Part shown: piece by piece, positions 34,201 to 42,749 of the stretch
Layout: the number at the start of each line of letters is the position of its first letter
Numbering within the stretch: position 1 is the first letter of the stretch
Assembly (NCBI RefSeq): GCF_000247695.1
Contig: NW_004624747.1
Location: forward strand, 13,271,877 to 13,335,876
Reading direction: 5' to 3'
Origin: Heterocephalus glaber
Taxonomy: Eukaryota > Chordata > Mammalia > Rodentia > Bathyergidae
DNA length: 64,000 nt
Position numbers and translations under genes: made by a program
Notes under the pieces: generated by a model
Databases searched by the model: none
The model's input: only the letters and a program-made list of their open reading frames with translations
Told to the model about the DNA's origin: nothing

Positions 34201-37200
34201 TTGATACCAAGAACAAAATCTGGGCTAGAGTCAGTATTGCATTTAGTTGTCCTTTCTCTTTAGCTTCCTTCAGTCTGGCACATTGAGAAAGATTTTGTTT
34301 GTTTTTTAAGTGATTCATGAGCTGGCTTCATACTCATTTTAAAAGAAAAGATTTTTTTTTTTTTTGGTTTTTTGAGATGGGGTCTCACTTTGTACTTCAG
34401 GCTAGCCTTGAACTCACAATAACTCTCCTGCCTCAGTTTCCTGAGTGCTGGGATTGCAGTCATGCATCAGATGCCTAACAAAAATTTCTAATTTTAAGAG
34501 CCTTAGAGCCAGCCAGACCTGAATTTGAATCTCAGTTATGCTGTAGAGTTTTTCTCTGGGGAAGACAAAAAATTAGCGCTTGAAGCAATCATAAATTCAG
34601 ACAATGATTATCAGTGATATGAAAGGGAAAAGGCAGGCTGACATACTAGAGATTGTAACCACTGGAAAGGAGGGCTGCTGTGGGAAAACCTCTGTGAGAG
34701 TTACACAGTAAGGACTGACTGTAGTCATCTGGGGATGAGTGTCCAGGCAGAGGCAGCAGCATGTGCAAGGGCCCTGGGGTAGGAATGAGTTTGGCAAGAA
34801 ACTACAAGAAAGTCAGTGTGGCTAGAGCAGGAGTGGAGGGTATGTAGAGGATGAGGAAAAGAAGGAAATAGGAGCCAGTGCACAAAGGGCTTTGGTTAAG
34901 GATTTGAATTATGCTCAGCCAGTAAGTGTTGCCTCTCTGAGCCTCAGTTTTCTTGTCTGTAAAGTGAAGCTCCTAATATTACCTACCTGCTAGGTACTAT
35001 TTGGTTTTAAGGTTTAATGAGATAAGAAGGTGTACACTGTGTTTAGCACAGGGCTTGAGATGCAGAAGGAATTTGGGAAGGGTGACAGGATTTCTCTGGA
35101 TGCTGGGTGCAGGAGGAGAGAGGGAGTGACTCGGATGCTTCCCCACCCCGAAGGGTCCGAGCTATGGATAAGGCATCTGACGCTGCCTTGTTTGTCCCCC
35201 TCAGGTTATCCAGGCTTCCAAGCTACGACCTATGCCAGCCGGAGTTACACAGGCCTTGCCCCTGGCTACACCTACCAGTTCCCCGGTGAGTCCTGCACGG
35301 TGTCCCTCTGCAGCCAGCATGCCCCCCGGCTCCCAGGCAGGCTGACTCCTCAGGGCGGTGTCGGGTGCATGGCTGGGGGTCTGCCTACTGCAGGCTCAGA
35401 AGGAAGGGCATGTCTGAGGAAGGAGGGCCCCCTCCCATCCCTAGAAGCTGGGGCAGGGGCTCGCAGTGTGGCCCTGCATGGCGCCGTTCTCTCCCAGGCT
35501 GTTCTACACCTGCCTCCTGCCTTTCCTTTCTTTCCACCTGACCACAGAGTTGCCACTTCCACCAGAGGGTCACTGGGCTTGCAGCCAGAGGACCTCTCCA
35601 AACCTCAGTGTGGACTGTGCCTTCACAGACACATAGACCATGACCAGGTGCCACGATGAACCTTGTCAAGGCCACACAAGCCCTTTTGAGATCCTGAAAA
35701 CTGAAAAATAGCCAAAAAGCATTCTGACCACCACCTTTATTATAATTCAACATAAAAATAAGATTAAACCTTATATAAGTGTCTGGAAACCCAACAAAGT
35801 CCTGGATTGTCCCGTGGTAACTATTTGATGTTTTCTTTGAAATACCACTTTTACAAGACACTTATTTGTATACATATGTATTTATTTATATGGCGCTGGG
35901 GTGGAACCCAGGGCCTCATGCTTGCTAAGCAAATGCTCTATCACTGAGTTCTGGCCCAGCCCATTTTTAGTCTTATTTACTTGAAGGTTCACATTGTCTG
36001 CCCTGTGGGCTGTTTAACTGGGAATCTTCTGAATATATTTTGTTGTTTAGTCCTCCTCCCAAAAGTCTCATGGGAGGGATGAATATCCCTATTTTATAGA
36101 TGAGGATCCAGGATTGGAGAGGAAAAATGACTTTCTACAATCATTTCACTAGAAAGTGGTGGTGCCAGGAATTGAACGTAGGCCTGAATCTGACCCATTC
36201 TAAGGCCATTGATTTTAGTCAAACTGCCTCCTCATCTCTTCCCTTCCCACCTAAAGAAGAAAGAGAGAACACGCTGGGGCGTGTAATCCTAAACCTATTC
36301 TGTTTTATTTTATGGTACTAGGGATTGAATCCAGGCCCTTGTGCATGCTAGGCAAGTGCTGTACCACTGAGCTACACTTTCAGCCGTTTCGAATTTTATT
36401 TTTAGATAGGGTCTCCTAAGTTGCCTAGGCTGGCCTCAAACTTGCATTCCTCCTGCCTCAGCCTCTGGAGTAGCAGGCATCACAAGTGTGCTGCACCATG
36501 TCTGGCTTCATCCTACACCTTTTAAGAAGCACCCAGAATTATGGCTCCAGCATCTCCCCATGCCCATGGTAGAGGTGGCAACTCTGCCTGTTCTTTCTCT
36601 GTTTCTCCTGTCTGTGTCTCCTTCACCTCCTCTGCCTACTGAAGACCCTCTCTCCCCATCCTCAGCTCTTGGCTCTTGTGCATGGCCTGTCCCCTCACCT
36701 AGTGTCCTTGTGGGTACATTTGTCCTCCCTAGGCCATGCCTGAGGGCCTCCCCTACTTCTTCCTAAGCTGTTTTACGTTTCATTTTAGAATTCCGTGTAG
36801 AGCGGACCCCTCTCCCGAGCGCCCCAGTCCTCCCCGAGCTTACAGGTCAGTCGCTCGGATTTTGTACATCTCATAGGCCACATGGGGAGAAAGACAAGGG
36901 TCCAGGGACCTTCCTGGGGACAGCTAGCAGGACCCTTTACTCCTCCACAGACTGTGCCTGGGCATTGGCCGGTCTTTATACCAACATGGCCCTCGAGAGT
37001 GGGGTTTAGAGCCAAGCCAAACAGATGGAGGCAGTCACTATTCATCCATTTGGCAAATATTTATCTAGCACCTCCCATGTGCCAGGCACCACAGAGGCTC
37101 TGGGATCCAGTGGTGAACAGGCCAGGGTCTCCAGCTCCGTGCACAGTGGGCCAGCGGACAGTGGAGGGCTTTGAGCCCAGCAGTGGACATGCCTGCACTC

Positions 37201-40200
37201 GGTGCCAGCCCACCCTCACCAGGTGGGGATGCAGACCCAGCACTCTCAGATCTCATTTTTCCAGAGAAGCCAGGAACCCCGCTTTTGCCTTCACATAAAC
37301 TCTTCAATTATTTTTAAATATTGGCAACAAAGTCCAAATGATCAGAACACTTGCAGCCCAAATGAAACACACCCAAGGGCCAAAGCTGGCCCTAGGGCTG
37401 CCTGTTTGTGCCTTCTGGGAAAGGGCGATGAAGGTGCTTGGCCACCGTGGGCCATTTCTCTGGTTGGAGCCTTTGCTTGAACGAGCCAGCCCAGTTGCAG
37501 AGCTGGGCCAAGACCAAGTGGGGGGCTGCGTGCACACAAGGGTTTCCCTGTCCAACCTGCTTCCCCACCCCACCCCACGCTCCCCCAAACCTGGCCGTGT
37601 GTGGAGGATGTGAGCATGGATGCTGCTTTAGATGAGATCTTCCTTCCAAGGGCCACTCAGGGTTCCCCCGAAGTGGAGGAGGGGGAAGAGAAACATGGGG
37701 GGAAGGAAGGAGAGGGAGGAGAATCCTGGTGATGGTGACTTTTCCAAGAACATGGGTCTTGCTGCTGTGTGTTGAGGACCTACTGTGTGAAGCACATACT
37801 GCCAAGTTCTGGGGGCGGCACGGACAGAACAGAGCCAGACTAAAGGGAACAAATACTTCTCATATACATAAGTCATTCTTTACGGCTGGAGCACTCAGCC
37901 CCTGCTCCTGCAGAACTGAGCCAACAGATTTCCTCTCTACAGTTATCTTTTTCTTTTTTGGTACCGGGGATCGAACTCGGGTCCTTTCGCAGCAGGCGGC
38001 GAAACCACTGAGCTAAATCCCTGGCCCCAGATATCTTGATAGAAGAGGAAATAAGTTCTGGGATCAGCAATTCCTCAGGTTCCAAGGTGTGAATTTTCTC
38101 TCTCCTTGGAGAAAAGACTCAGGTGTTTCCTCTGTGCATTTGGTACATATTTATTGTGCCAATGCTGGGTCAGGCACTTGGTGACACAATAGGGAATGAG
38201 TCAAAGCCCCTACCTTCCAGGAGCTGATATTCTAGAGGAGGGAAATAGGAGGGAACAAGTAAATGAAATATTTCCAGAGGGCAAGAGGTTCCACAAGGAA
38301 GATAAAGCACAAAGCTGTGGTGAGGTGTTAGGATTGCAGCAAGAGATACCCTCAGGGACGGTGGTCAAGGAAGGCTACTCAGAGGAGGTGATATGAGAAG
38401 GAGCCAGCTGTATGAAGCCCCTGGGAAGGACTCTAGTCCTTAGTCCTGGATCTAGTTCCAGCTCAGGTCCAGGGTCACCCAGATAGCCCCAAGGAGCACG
38501 TCTTGGGATGGGGGAACCTGGTGTCCTGAAGACCTCGCTGCACTCAAGGGTTAGAGCCCCTTGGGGATGCTGCAGCAGAACAGTAGAGGTGCTCATCTAA
38601 GCCCTCTATTCCTTCAGTGCACATTTATTAAGCACCTGCTGTGTACAGAGCAAAGTACTGGGTGTTGTGGAGAGGGAGCAGAGGTAGAAAACCAACAAAA
38701 GAAGAACAGGACCCCTGTGTCTAAGGGAGTGGGGAGGATCATTCCAGAGTGGGTGATCCGGGAGGCCCTGAGGTCACTCTTGGGAGAAAGGGAGTGAGGG
38801 ACATAGAACACACAGCAGAAGGAGCACGGCCAAGCTGTGGCCCCAAGTAGAGTCCTGCCCTCTGCCTTACCCCACAGGGAGCTCTGGAGCCTGAATTGCA
38901 GAGTTGGCCCCACCTTGAGGCAACAGGCCTGGCTTTCTGTACCCTGTGCCAGTCAGTCACTGGGTGGGAAGAGGGCCATAACCTCCAGTAACCCTTTTTC
39001 TGCCCAGGGCACTGTGGAGAAAGGGCAGCTGTGGCCAGCGACACCCACAGTAGCATAGGGCCACCTTCTATGAGCGTTGAGTTATTCAAGTTTTTCCTTT
39101 GGGTCATGGGGAGACGTAGGGCAAGCTGCTCACTGGGAAACTGACCCCTCTCCTACTTTTTTTCCCCACCCATCAGGTCAAGGGACAGGACGGTGGCCCA
39201 CACTAGCTCTTTCTGCCTTGACTCTGGGACTGCACTGATCCCTCTGAGATGGGCTCACATTACAGAGGCTCTCTCCAGAAAGCAGAGGCCTCCTTCATCA
39301 CCTTCCCACCTCCCTCTGGCCATGCTGAAATGCCTAAACCTTTCCTTTCAGCCATTCCTCTCACTGCTTATGGACCAATGGCAGCGGCGGCGGCGGCAGC
39401 AGCTGTAGTCCGAGGGACAGGTGAGATGTTCTGGGAAGGGAATGCAGGGAGAAAAGAAGTCCAGAGAGCAGAAGAGGTGGCTACTTCTACCCTTTGGCAG
39501 AGGGATTCATTCACTCACTCAAGTATTAACTGAGCACCCACTCTGCTGGGTATCATGCCATTACTGGCGAGCCAGCCAGGAGTGACCCTAACAGGATCTC
39601 AAAGTTTACAGGCTGTGGAAGCATCATGATTTAAAAGGCCATAGTACTGAAGGATGAAGTTGCTGCTGCTCTGAGGGGAATCAGGTACCCCAGGAGCTCC
39701 CAGCTGGGGCCTCTAGGAAGTCCAGGAAAGGCTTCCAGGAGGGAGGGTAAAGAAGGAGAAAGAAAAGTGTTTCTAACTGAAGAAACAGCATGTGCAAAGG
39801 CCTGGAGACCATTCAGCACAGAGTTCAGGAGTTGATAGTGGAGGATCACAGATTTTCAAGCTACAGAGTGACATTGGTTGGGTTTAGAAAATGTACTTGG
39901 CTGAAAGGTGGAGAACGGTTTGCAGGGGCTCAAGAGAGGAGACTGGAAAAAAAAGAACAAGAAAGGAAAAAAGGGAGAGGGAAGGAGAGAGAGGGAGGAA
40001 GGAAATAGAAAGAAAAAGGAAGAAAACAAAAAAGAGGGGAGACTGCTGGGTGGTCAGACACGGGGTGATGATGGTAGAAGACGGACTTTGAGACCTCTGG
40101 AGGTAGACCACACAATGTGCTGGGGTGTGAGGGTCAACGTCAGGCGGGTGGAAGAGGTTGGAGGGGGTGCTGTGGAGAACAAGGGCACCGGGGCTATCAC

Positions 40201-40905
40201 TGTCTTCTTTCTGGGTTACCAGGCTCTCACCCCTGGACGATGGCTCCCCCTCCAGGTTCGACTCCCAGCCGCACAGGGGGCTTCCTGGGGACCACCAGCC
40301 CTGGCCCGATGGCTGAGCTCTATGGGGCAGCCAACCAGGACTCAGGGGTCAGCAGTTACATCAGTGCCGCCAGCCCCGCCCCCAGCACCGGATTTGGCCA
40401 CAGTCTTGGGGTGAGTGGCCAGGCCTAGCAGCCTCCACCTCACCCCCCACCACAGGGGACCCCAAAGTTGGAGGAGGAAGTGTTTTCTGTCTTCTTGGGC
40501 AGAAGGTTGGGGGGTGGAGACAAGGAATGATGAATGAGGGGTAACAGTAAGGGTTAGCACTCTCATAGTGGGTGTTTAATCATCACCTATTTTTTGGCCT
40601 TGGCTGAGCTCTGGGATGTCGTACTGATGGGACACACACACCATCTCTACCTGCATGGAGCTTAGATTCCCACGCAAGGGTGCCCTGGTTTTAACCAGGC
40701 CCTGCCTTGGGTAATCTTTTAACTGGTCTGCAGTAGCAATAACATGGGCAGGATAGAGAAGGGTCTGGGCGTCTCCTCAGATGGCCTGCAGGAGAAAGAG
40801 GGAGCCCTGGAGCTTTCTGTACTTGTCCCTAGGATTCTAGGAGTCTAATTCTTTTCTTTCCAGGGTCCCTTGATTGCCACAGCCTTCACCAATGGGTACC
40901 ACTGA
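19235..40905 (+). CDS. MSI1: RNA-binding protein Musashi homolog 1, 14 coding exons
   Basis: Join of 19235-19293, 19460-19500, 20081-20162, 20264-20348, 23239-23280, 24975-25067, 28447-28495, 30067-30149, 30556-30673, 35205-35285, 36789-36845, 39352-39420, 40223-40410 and 40864-40905. This gives 1,089 nt, or 362 residues, the length of human MSI1. Musashi-1 binds UAG-containing motifs in mRNA 3' UTRs (NUMB is the classic target) and controls translation in neural stem cells; it is mainly cytoplasmic. RRM1 (about 20-100) has RNP2 around MFIGGL (22-27) and RNP1 RGFGFVTF (61-68). RRM2 (about 109-186) has IFVGGL (111-116) and RGFGFVTF (150-157). Aromatic residues F23, W29, F63, F65 and F68 used for RNA stacking are present. 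The C-terminal half is low-complexity, with an eight-alanine run at 274-281, and ends TNGYH. All introns are GT-AG and no frame break is seen. The start ATG lies in a CpG island and gives the family N-terminus [10 protein letters not shown]. Identity is near certain; alternative isoforms cannot be judged. Confidence 0.98.
19460..19500 (+). CDS. MSI1: MSI1 coding exon 2
   Basis: Residues 20-33 plus the first base of Glu34. It carries RNP2 of RRM1 (MFIGGL). Acceptor CTCCCACAG, donor GTGAGC. Only 41 nt long. Confidence 0.95.
19501..20080 (+). other. MSI1: MSI1 intron 2 with a 17-base G run
   Basis: A very GC-rich intron inside the CpG island. Bases 19,915-19,931 are seventeen consecutive G, within a longer G-rich stretch that could form a G-quadruplex in the pre-mRNA. 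Homopolymer length may be uncertain in the assembly. Confidence 0.85.
20081..20162 (+). CDS. MSI1: MSI1 coding exon 3
   Basis: Residues 34-60 plus two bases of Arg61; the middle of RRM1 ([19 protein letters not shown]). Acceptor GTGGTTACAG, donor GTGAGC. Confidence 0.96.
20264..20348 (+). CDS. MSI1: MSI1 coding exon 4
   Basis: Residues 61-89, including RNP1 of RRM1 (RGFGFVTF) and the end of RRM1. Acceptor CGCGCAG, donor GTGAGT. Exons 1-4 are packed into 1.1 kb. Confidence 0.96.
20349..23238 (+). other. MSI1: MSI1 intron 4, nearly free of young repeats
   Basis: No ID or B1 copy is seen in 2.9 kb. MIR-like remnants lie at about 22,390-22,540 and 22,870-23,100. A CTCF-like motif is at 21,015-21,028, and a SOX-type AACAATGG at 21,213-21,220 lies next to GTTTACC (FOX-like). 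This is the usual make-up of a first large intron holding regulatory DNA. Confidence 0.6.
21015..21028 (+). promoter_or_regulatory. CTCF-like motif, forward
   Basis: CCTGCAGGGGGCGC fits the CTCF core CCASYAGRKGGCRS at 13 of 14 positions. The following TG keeps the GGCGCTG form of strong sites. Motif only; occupancy is unknown. Confidence 0.5.
23239..23280 (+). CDS. MSI1: MSI1 coding exon 5
   Basis: Residues 90-103 ([14 protein letters not shown]), the linker between the two RRMs; 42 nt in phase. Acceptor CTCTTTCAG, donor GTAAGT. Confidence 0.96.
23281..24974 (+). other. MSI1: MSI1 intron 5
   Basis: Contains a single B1-type SINE (23,885-24,000, +), the only young repeat between 16,664 and 29,357. 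The stretch 24,415-24,530 has a palindrome and homeodomain-type motifs (see findings). The rest shows nothing I can name. Confidence 0.6.
23885..24000 (+). mobile_element. B1-type SINE
   Basis: Reads CGTGGTGATGCATGTCTGTG, then GGCTGAGGCAGGAGGATTGA, and ends with GACCCTGTTTC and an (AAAC)n tail. Confidence 0.8.
24975..25067 (+). CDS. MSI1: MSI1 coding exon 6
   Basis: Residues 104-134; starts RRM2 with RNP2 IFVGGL (111-116). 93 nt in phase. Acceptor CCCTAACAG, donor GTGGGT. Confidence 0.96.
25068..28446 (+). other. MSI1: MSI1 intron 6 with internal CpG island
   Basis: 3.4 kb with no ID or B1 copy. A second CpG-rich island is at about 25,985-26,560. MIR-like remnants lie at 26,830-27,180, 28,130-28,200 and 28,230-28,265. 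At 27,905-27,975 are TTTAATTACAG and CAATTAG, homeodomain-type sites. A mouse Msi1 enhancer has, as I recall, been described in the sixth intron, so this interval is the best candidate for its counterpart. Confidence 0.65.
25985..26560. promoter_or_regulatory. MSI1: Intronic CpG island with RFX X-box, candidate neural enhancer of MSI1
   Basis: CpG-rich island far from any exon. It holds the perfect 14-base palindrome GTTGCCATGGCAAC (26,192-26,205), matching the RFX consensus GTNRCCNNRGYAAC at every position. Also present are CAGCTG (26,155-26,160), a SOX-type AACAATGG (26,402-26,409) and a YY1-like GCCGCCATGG (26,413-26,422). RFX factors were, as I recall, reported to drive mouse Msi1 through its sixth-intron enhancer, which fits the position. 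A cryptic promoter is the alternative reading. Confidence 0.7.
28447..28495 (+). CDS. MSI1: MSI1 coding exon 7
   Basis: Residues 135-150 plus one base of Gly151 ([16 protein letters not shown]). Acceptor GTGTTTCAG, donor GTGAGT. Confidence 0.96.
29358..29445 (+). mobile_element. ID-like SINE
   Basis: Complete copy with a 14-A tail. The target AAATGTAGTCAGT occurs before (29,340-29,352) and after it. The second copy of the target is the left edge of the MER2-like element, so the SINE landed at that boundary. Confidence 0.85.
29447..29795 (+). mobile_element. MER2-like DNA transposon
   Basis: Starts CAGTCCTCCATATCCGCGGA, has the body motif ACAGTATAACAACTATTTAC and ends with a decayed inverted terminus (ATTCTAAGGGGCAATTAT). 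No transposase frame; a non-autonomous fossil of about 350 bp. Confidence 0.65.
30067..30149 (+). CDS. MSI1: MSI1 coding exon 8
   Basis: Residues 151-178, with RNP1 of RRM2 (R150 from the previous exon, then GFGFVTF). Acceptor AATGTCTAG, donor GTGAGC. Confidence 0.96.
30556..30673 (+). CDS. MSI1: MSI1 coding exon 9
   Basis: Residues 179-217 plus one base of Gly218. Ends RRM2 and enters the region reported in mouse to bind poly(A)-binding protein. Codon 203 is GTG (Val); I recall Met at this position in the human protein. The preceding intron 8 (30,150-30,555) has only a MIR-like remnant at about 30,300-30,480. Confidence 0.96.
30674..35204 (+). mobile_element. MSI1: MSI1 intron 9, repeat-rich
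   Basis: ID copies at 31,761-31,842 (-) and 33,380-33,458 (-). B1-type at 32,255-32,400 (+), 33,580-33,712 (-), 34,005-34,115 (+), 34,120-34,188 (-, partial) and 34,365-34,470 (-). Antisense L1 3' fragment at about 32,430-33,120. Old ID at 33,880-33,950 (-). (AT)n at 33,721-33,762. MIR-like at 34,895-35,020. A reverse CTCF-like motif lies at 30,864-30,877. The stretch 31,020-31,740 is unique and unrecognised. Confidence 0.7.
30864..30877 (-). promoter_or_regulatory. CTCF-like motif, reverse
   Basis: On the minus strand CCACAAGGGGGCAG fits CCASYAGRKGGCRS at 13 of 14 positions. Orientation is opposite to the motif at 21,015, so the two converge. Confidence 0.5.
35205..35285 (+). CDS. MSI1: MSI1 coding exon 10
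   Basis: Residues 218-244 plus one base of Glu245 ([15 protein letters not shown]...). Acceptor CCCCCTCAG, donor GTGAGT. Confidence 0.96.
35286..36788 (+). other. MSI1: MSI1 intron 10
   Basis: Unique DNA at 35,290-35,880, old ID copies at 35,890-35,960 (-) and 36,310-36,385 (-), a MIR-like stretch at 36,040-36,230 and a B1-type copy at 36,400-36,510 (-). Nothing coding is recognised. Confidence 0.6.
36789..36845 (+). CDS. MSI1: MSI1 coding exon 11
   Basis: Residues 245-263 plus one base of Ala264 ([19 protein letters not shown]); 57 nt. Acceptor CATTTTAG, donor GTCAGT. In phase, so it could be skipped without a frameshift. Confidence 0.96.
36846..39351 (+). other. MSI1: MSI1 intron 11
   Basis: One ID copy (37,957-38,028, -) in otherwise older DNA. 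MIR/L2-like remnants lie at 37,040-37,090, 38,130-38,290 and 38,615-38,780. The rest is unique and unrecognised. Confidence 0.6.
39352..39420 (+). CDS. MSI1: MSI1 coding exon 12
   Basis: Residues 264-286 plus one base of Gly287; 69 nt, in phase. It encodes the eight-alanine run (274-281) with mixed GCA/GCG/GCT codons, which limits slippage. Confidence 0.96.
39421..40222 (+). other. MSI1: MSI1 intron 12 with polypurine tract
   Basis: The plus strand is almost pure A/G over about 39,934-40,042. The rest is unique DNA, with an L2/MIR-like part at 39,500-39,620. Confidence 0.7.
40223..40410 (+). CDS. MSI1: MSI1 coding exon 13
   Basis: Residues 287-349, the Gly/Pro/Ser-rich tail ([19 protein letters not shown]...). 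Longest coding exon, 188 nt. Acceptor GGTTACCAG, donor GTGAGT. Confidence 0.96.
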
Positions 40906-40927
40906 AGCAGGGGACAGGTGGCAGGAG
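40864..40927 (+). CDS. MSI1: MSI1 exon 14: last coding exon and start of 3' UTR
   Basis: Residues 350-362 and the stop TGA (40,903-40,905). The exon goes on for 22 nt to a donor at 40,928 (GCAGGAG|GTGAGA). The joined 3' UTR would then read into 42,750. The donor call rests on consensus and on a terminal exon of the same kind that I recall for human MSI1. Confidence 0.8.
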
Positions 40928-42749
40928 GTGAGAAGAGGGGCTGAAGGGGGTGGTAATGGCACTGGGGAGGTTGATCCTGGGTGACCCCTTCTGGAACACA
41001 GGTTTCATCCCTCCACTCACAGAACCCACAGCCCAGTGGGGGAGGTAGATCTTAATACCAGCAGTGTTCAGTAAACACCAAAACCTGCTCAACCTGCTAC
41101 TTTTTTTGTTTTTTTGTTTTTTGTTTTTTGTTTTTTGAGACAGGGTCTCACCATATATCCTAGACTGGCCTTGATATGTAGCCCAGGCTAGGCTCAAACT
41201 TGTGATTCTCCTGCCTCAGCCTCCTGAGGGCTGGGATTATAGGCGTATGGCATCTTGCCAGGATAACCTGCTACATTTTAAAATAATAATTAAAACAACA
41301 ATCAGGGATCATATCCTACCTATCAGCATGACAAAGATTTTTTGTTGTTGTTTGGTTTTTTTTTTTTTTGGTACCGGGGATCGAACTTGGGTCCTCAGCT
41401 TGCGAGGCTGACGCCAGAATCACTGAGCTAAATCCCCGGCGACAAAGATTTTTTTACAATTGATAACACCAAGCATTTATGAAGTTGTAAGGGAAACTAA
41501 TTAGCTCATATTTTCTGAGGGACAGTCTAGCAACACTTACCCAGATTTCAAATATTCATGTTCTTTGACTCAGTAATTCCACTTCTAGGCATTTATTTTA
41601 TTTTTTTAATTTTTATTTTATATTTATTTGGTACTGGGAATCAAACTCAGAACTTTGAGCTTGCAAGGCAGACGAGGCACCACTGAGCTAAACCCCCAGC
41701 CACAGGCATTTATTTATTTATTTATTTATCCTAGGCTTTATTTTTTTGGTACCAGGGATCAAACTCGGGTCCTTCCGGTTGCAAAGCAGGCAGTGGAACC
41801 ACTGAGCTAAATCCCTGGCCCTAGGCATTTATTTTAAAAGCTACCAGTAGCAGAAATGACCATCGAAAAGAGAGTGGTTAGATAAACTGGAGTAAATGCA
41901 TAGAGTAGAATGTTACACCGCTATGAAAACCGGATGCTCCTGACACATGGGACTTAGTGCATGGTTGTCAGGGTGCCTGTGCAGGTGACAGACTCCATGA
42001 GAGGCGGGAGTGTTTTGTTCATTCCCTCATTCATTCAGATATTTATCAAGCCCTGTTCTGGACAGAGATTCATGAACAAGTGCGACAGGGCCCTTTCTCA
42101 TTCTCCAGATAAAGCGAAGCATGCAAATGAGATCATTCCAAATAGTGTGTAGGGGGCTAGTTTTGAAAAGAGGTTCAGAGAATGTGTCCCTGAGAATGAC
42201 ATTTGAAGAAATCCAACCATTCAAAATCTATGACATAGGGGGCTGGGGATTTAGCTCAGTGGTTCCACCGCCTACCTTGCAAGTGCAAGGTCCCAAGTTC
42301 AATCCCTGGTACCAAAAAAAAAAAAAACGGGCTGGGGATTTAACTCAGTGGTTCCATCGCTTGCCTTGCAAGTGCGAGGACCCGAGTTTGATCCCTGGTA
42401 CCAAAAAAACACAAAACAAAACAAAAAACACCAAAATCTAGGACATAGCAGGCCACTGGAGCACACACCTGTAATCCCACCTTCTCAGGAGACTGAGGCA
42501 GGAGGATTGAAAGTTGGAGGCCAGTCTGGGGAATTTAGCAACACCCCACCTCAATAAATGAATGGATGGATAGATAGGTGGGTAGGTAGGTGGATGAATG
42601 GATAGATTAAAAATGTGGGGAAAGCACCATCCAAACAAGGCACAGAATGTGCAAAGTCTAAACAAAGCTCTTCTAGAAGGAGATTAGGGACTGTATGTGT
42701 GTTCTGGGGTGAGATCAGAAGGGCCCATAACCTGCCACTGTCTTTCCAG
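40928..42749 (+). mobile_element. MSI1: Intron in the MSI1 3' UTR, packed with SINEs
   Basis: Antisense ID copies at 41,356-41,440, 41,629-41,702 and 41,739-41,820. Sense ID copies at 42,238-42,326 and 42,330-42,409, flanked together by AAAATCTATGACATAG and AAAATCTAGGACATAG. B1-type at 41,135-41,265 (-) and 42,440-42,550 (+). Pieces of a sense L1M fragment at 41,280-41,345, 41,442-41,600 and 41,830-41,950. A (GATG/GTAG)n tract at 42,556-42,604. Confidence 0.75.

Noticed and set aside
35030..35659. 209-residue open frame through MSI1 exon 10
   Set aside because: It reads through the exon and both splice sites; only 35,205-35,285 matches Musashi.
42121..42441. 106-residue frame in the MSI1 3' UTR intron
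   Set aside because: Two tandem ID copies translate into repeated short peptides; not a gene.
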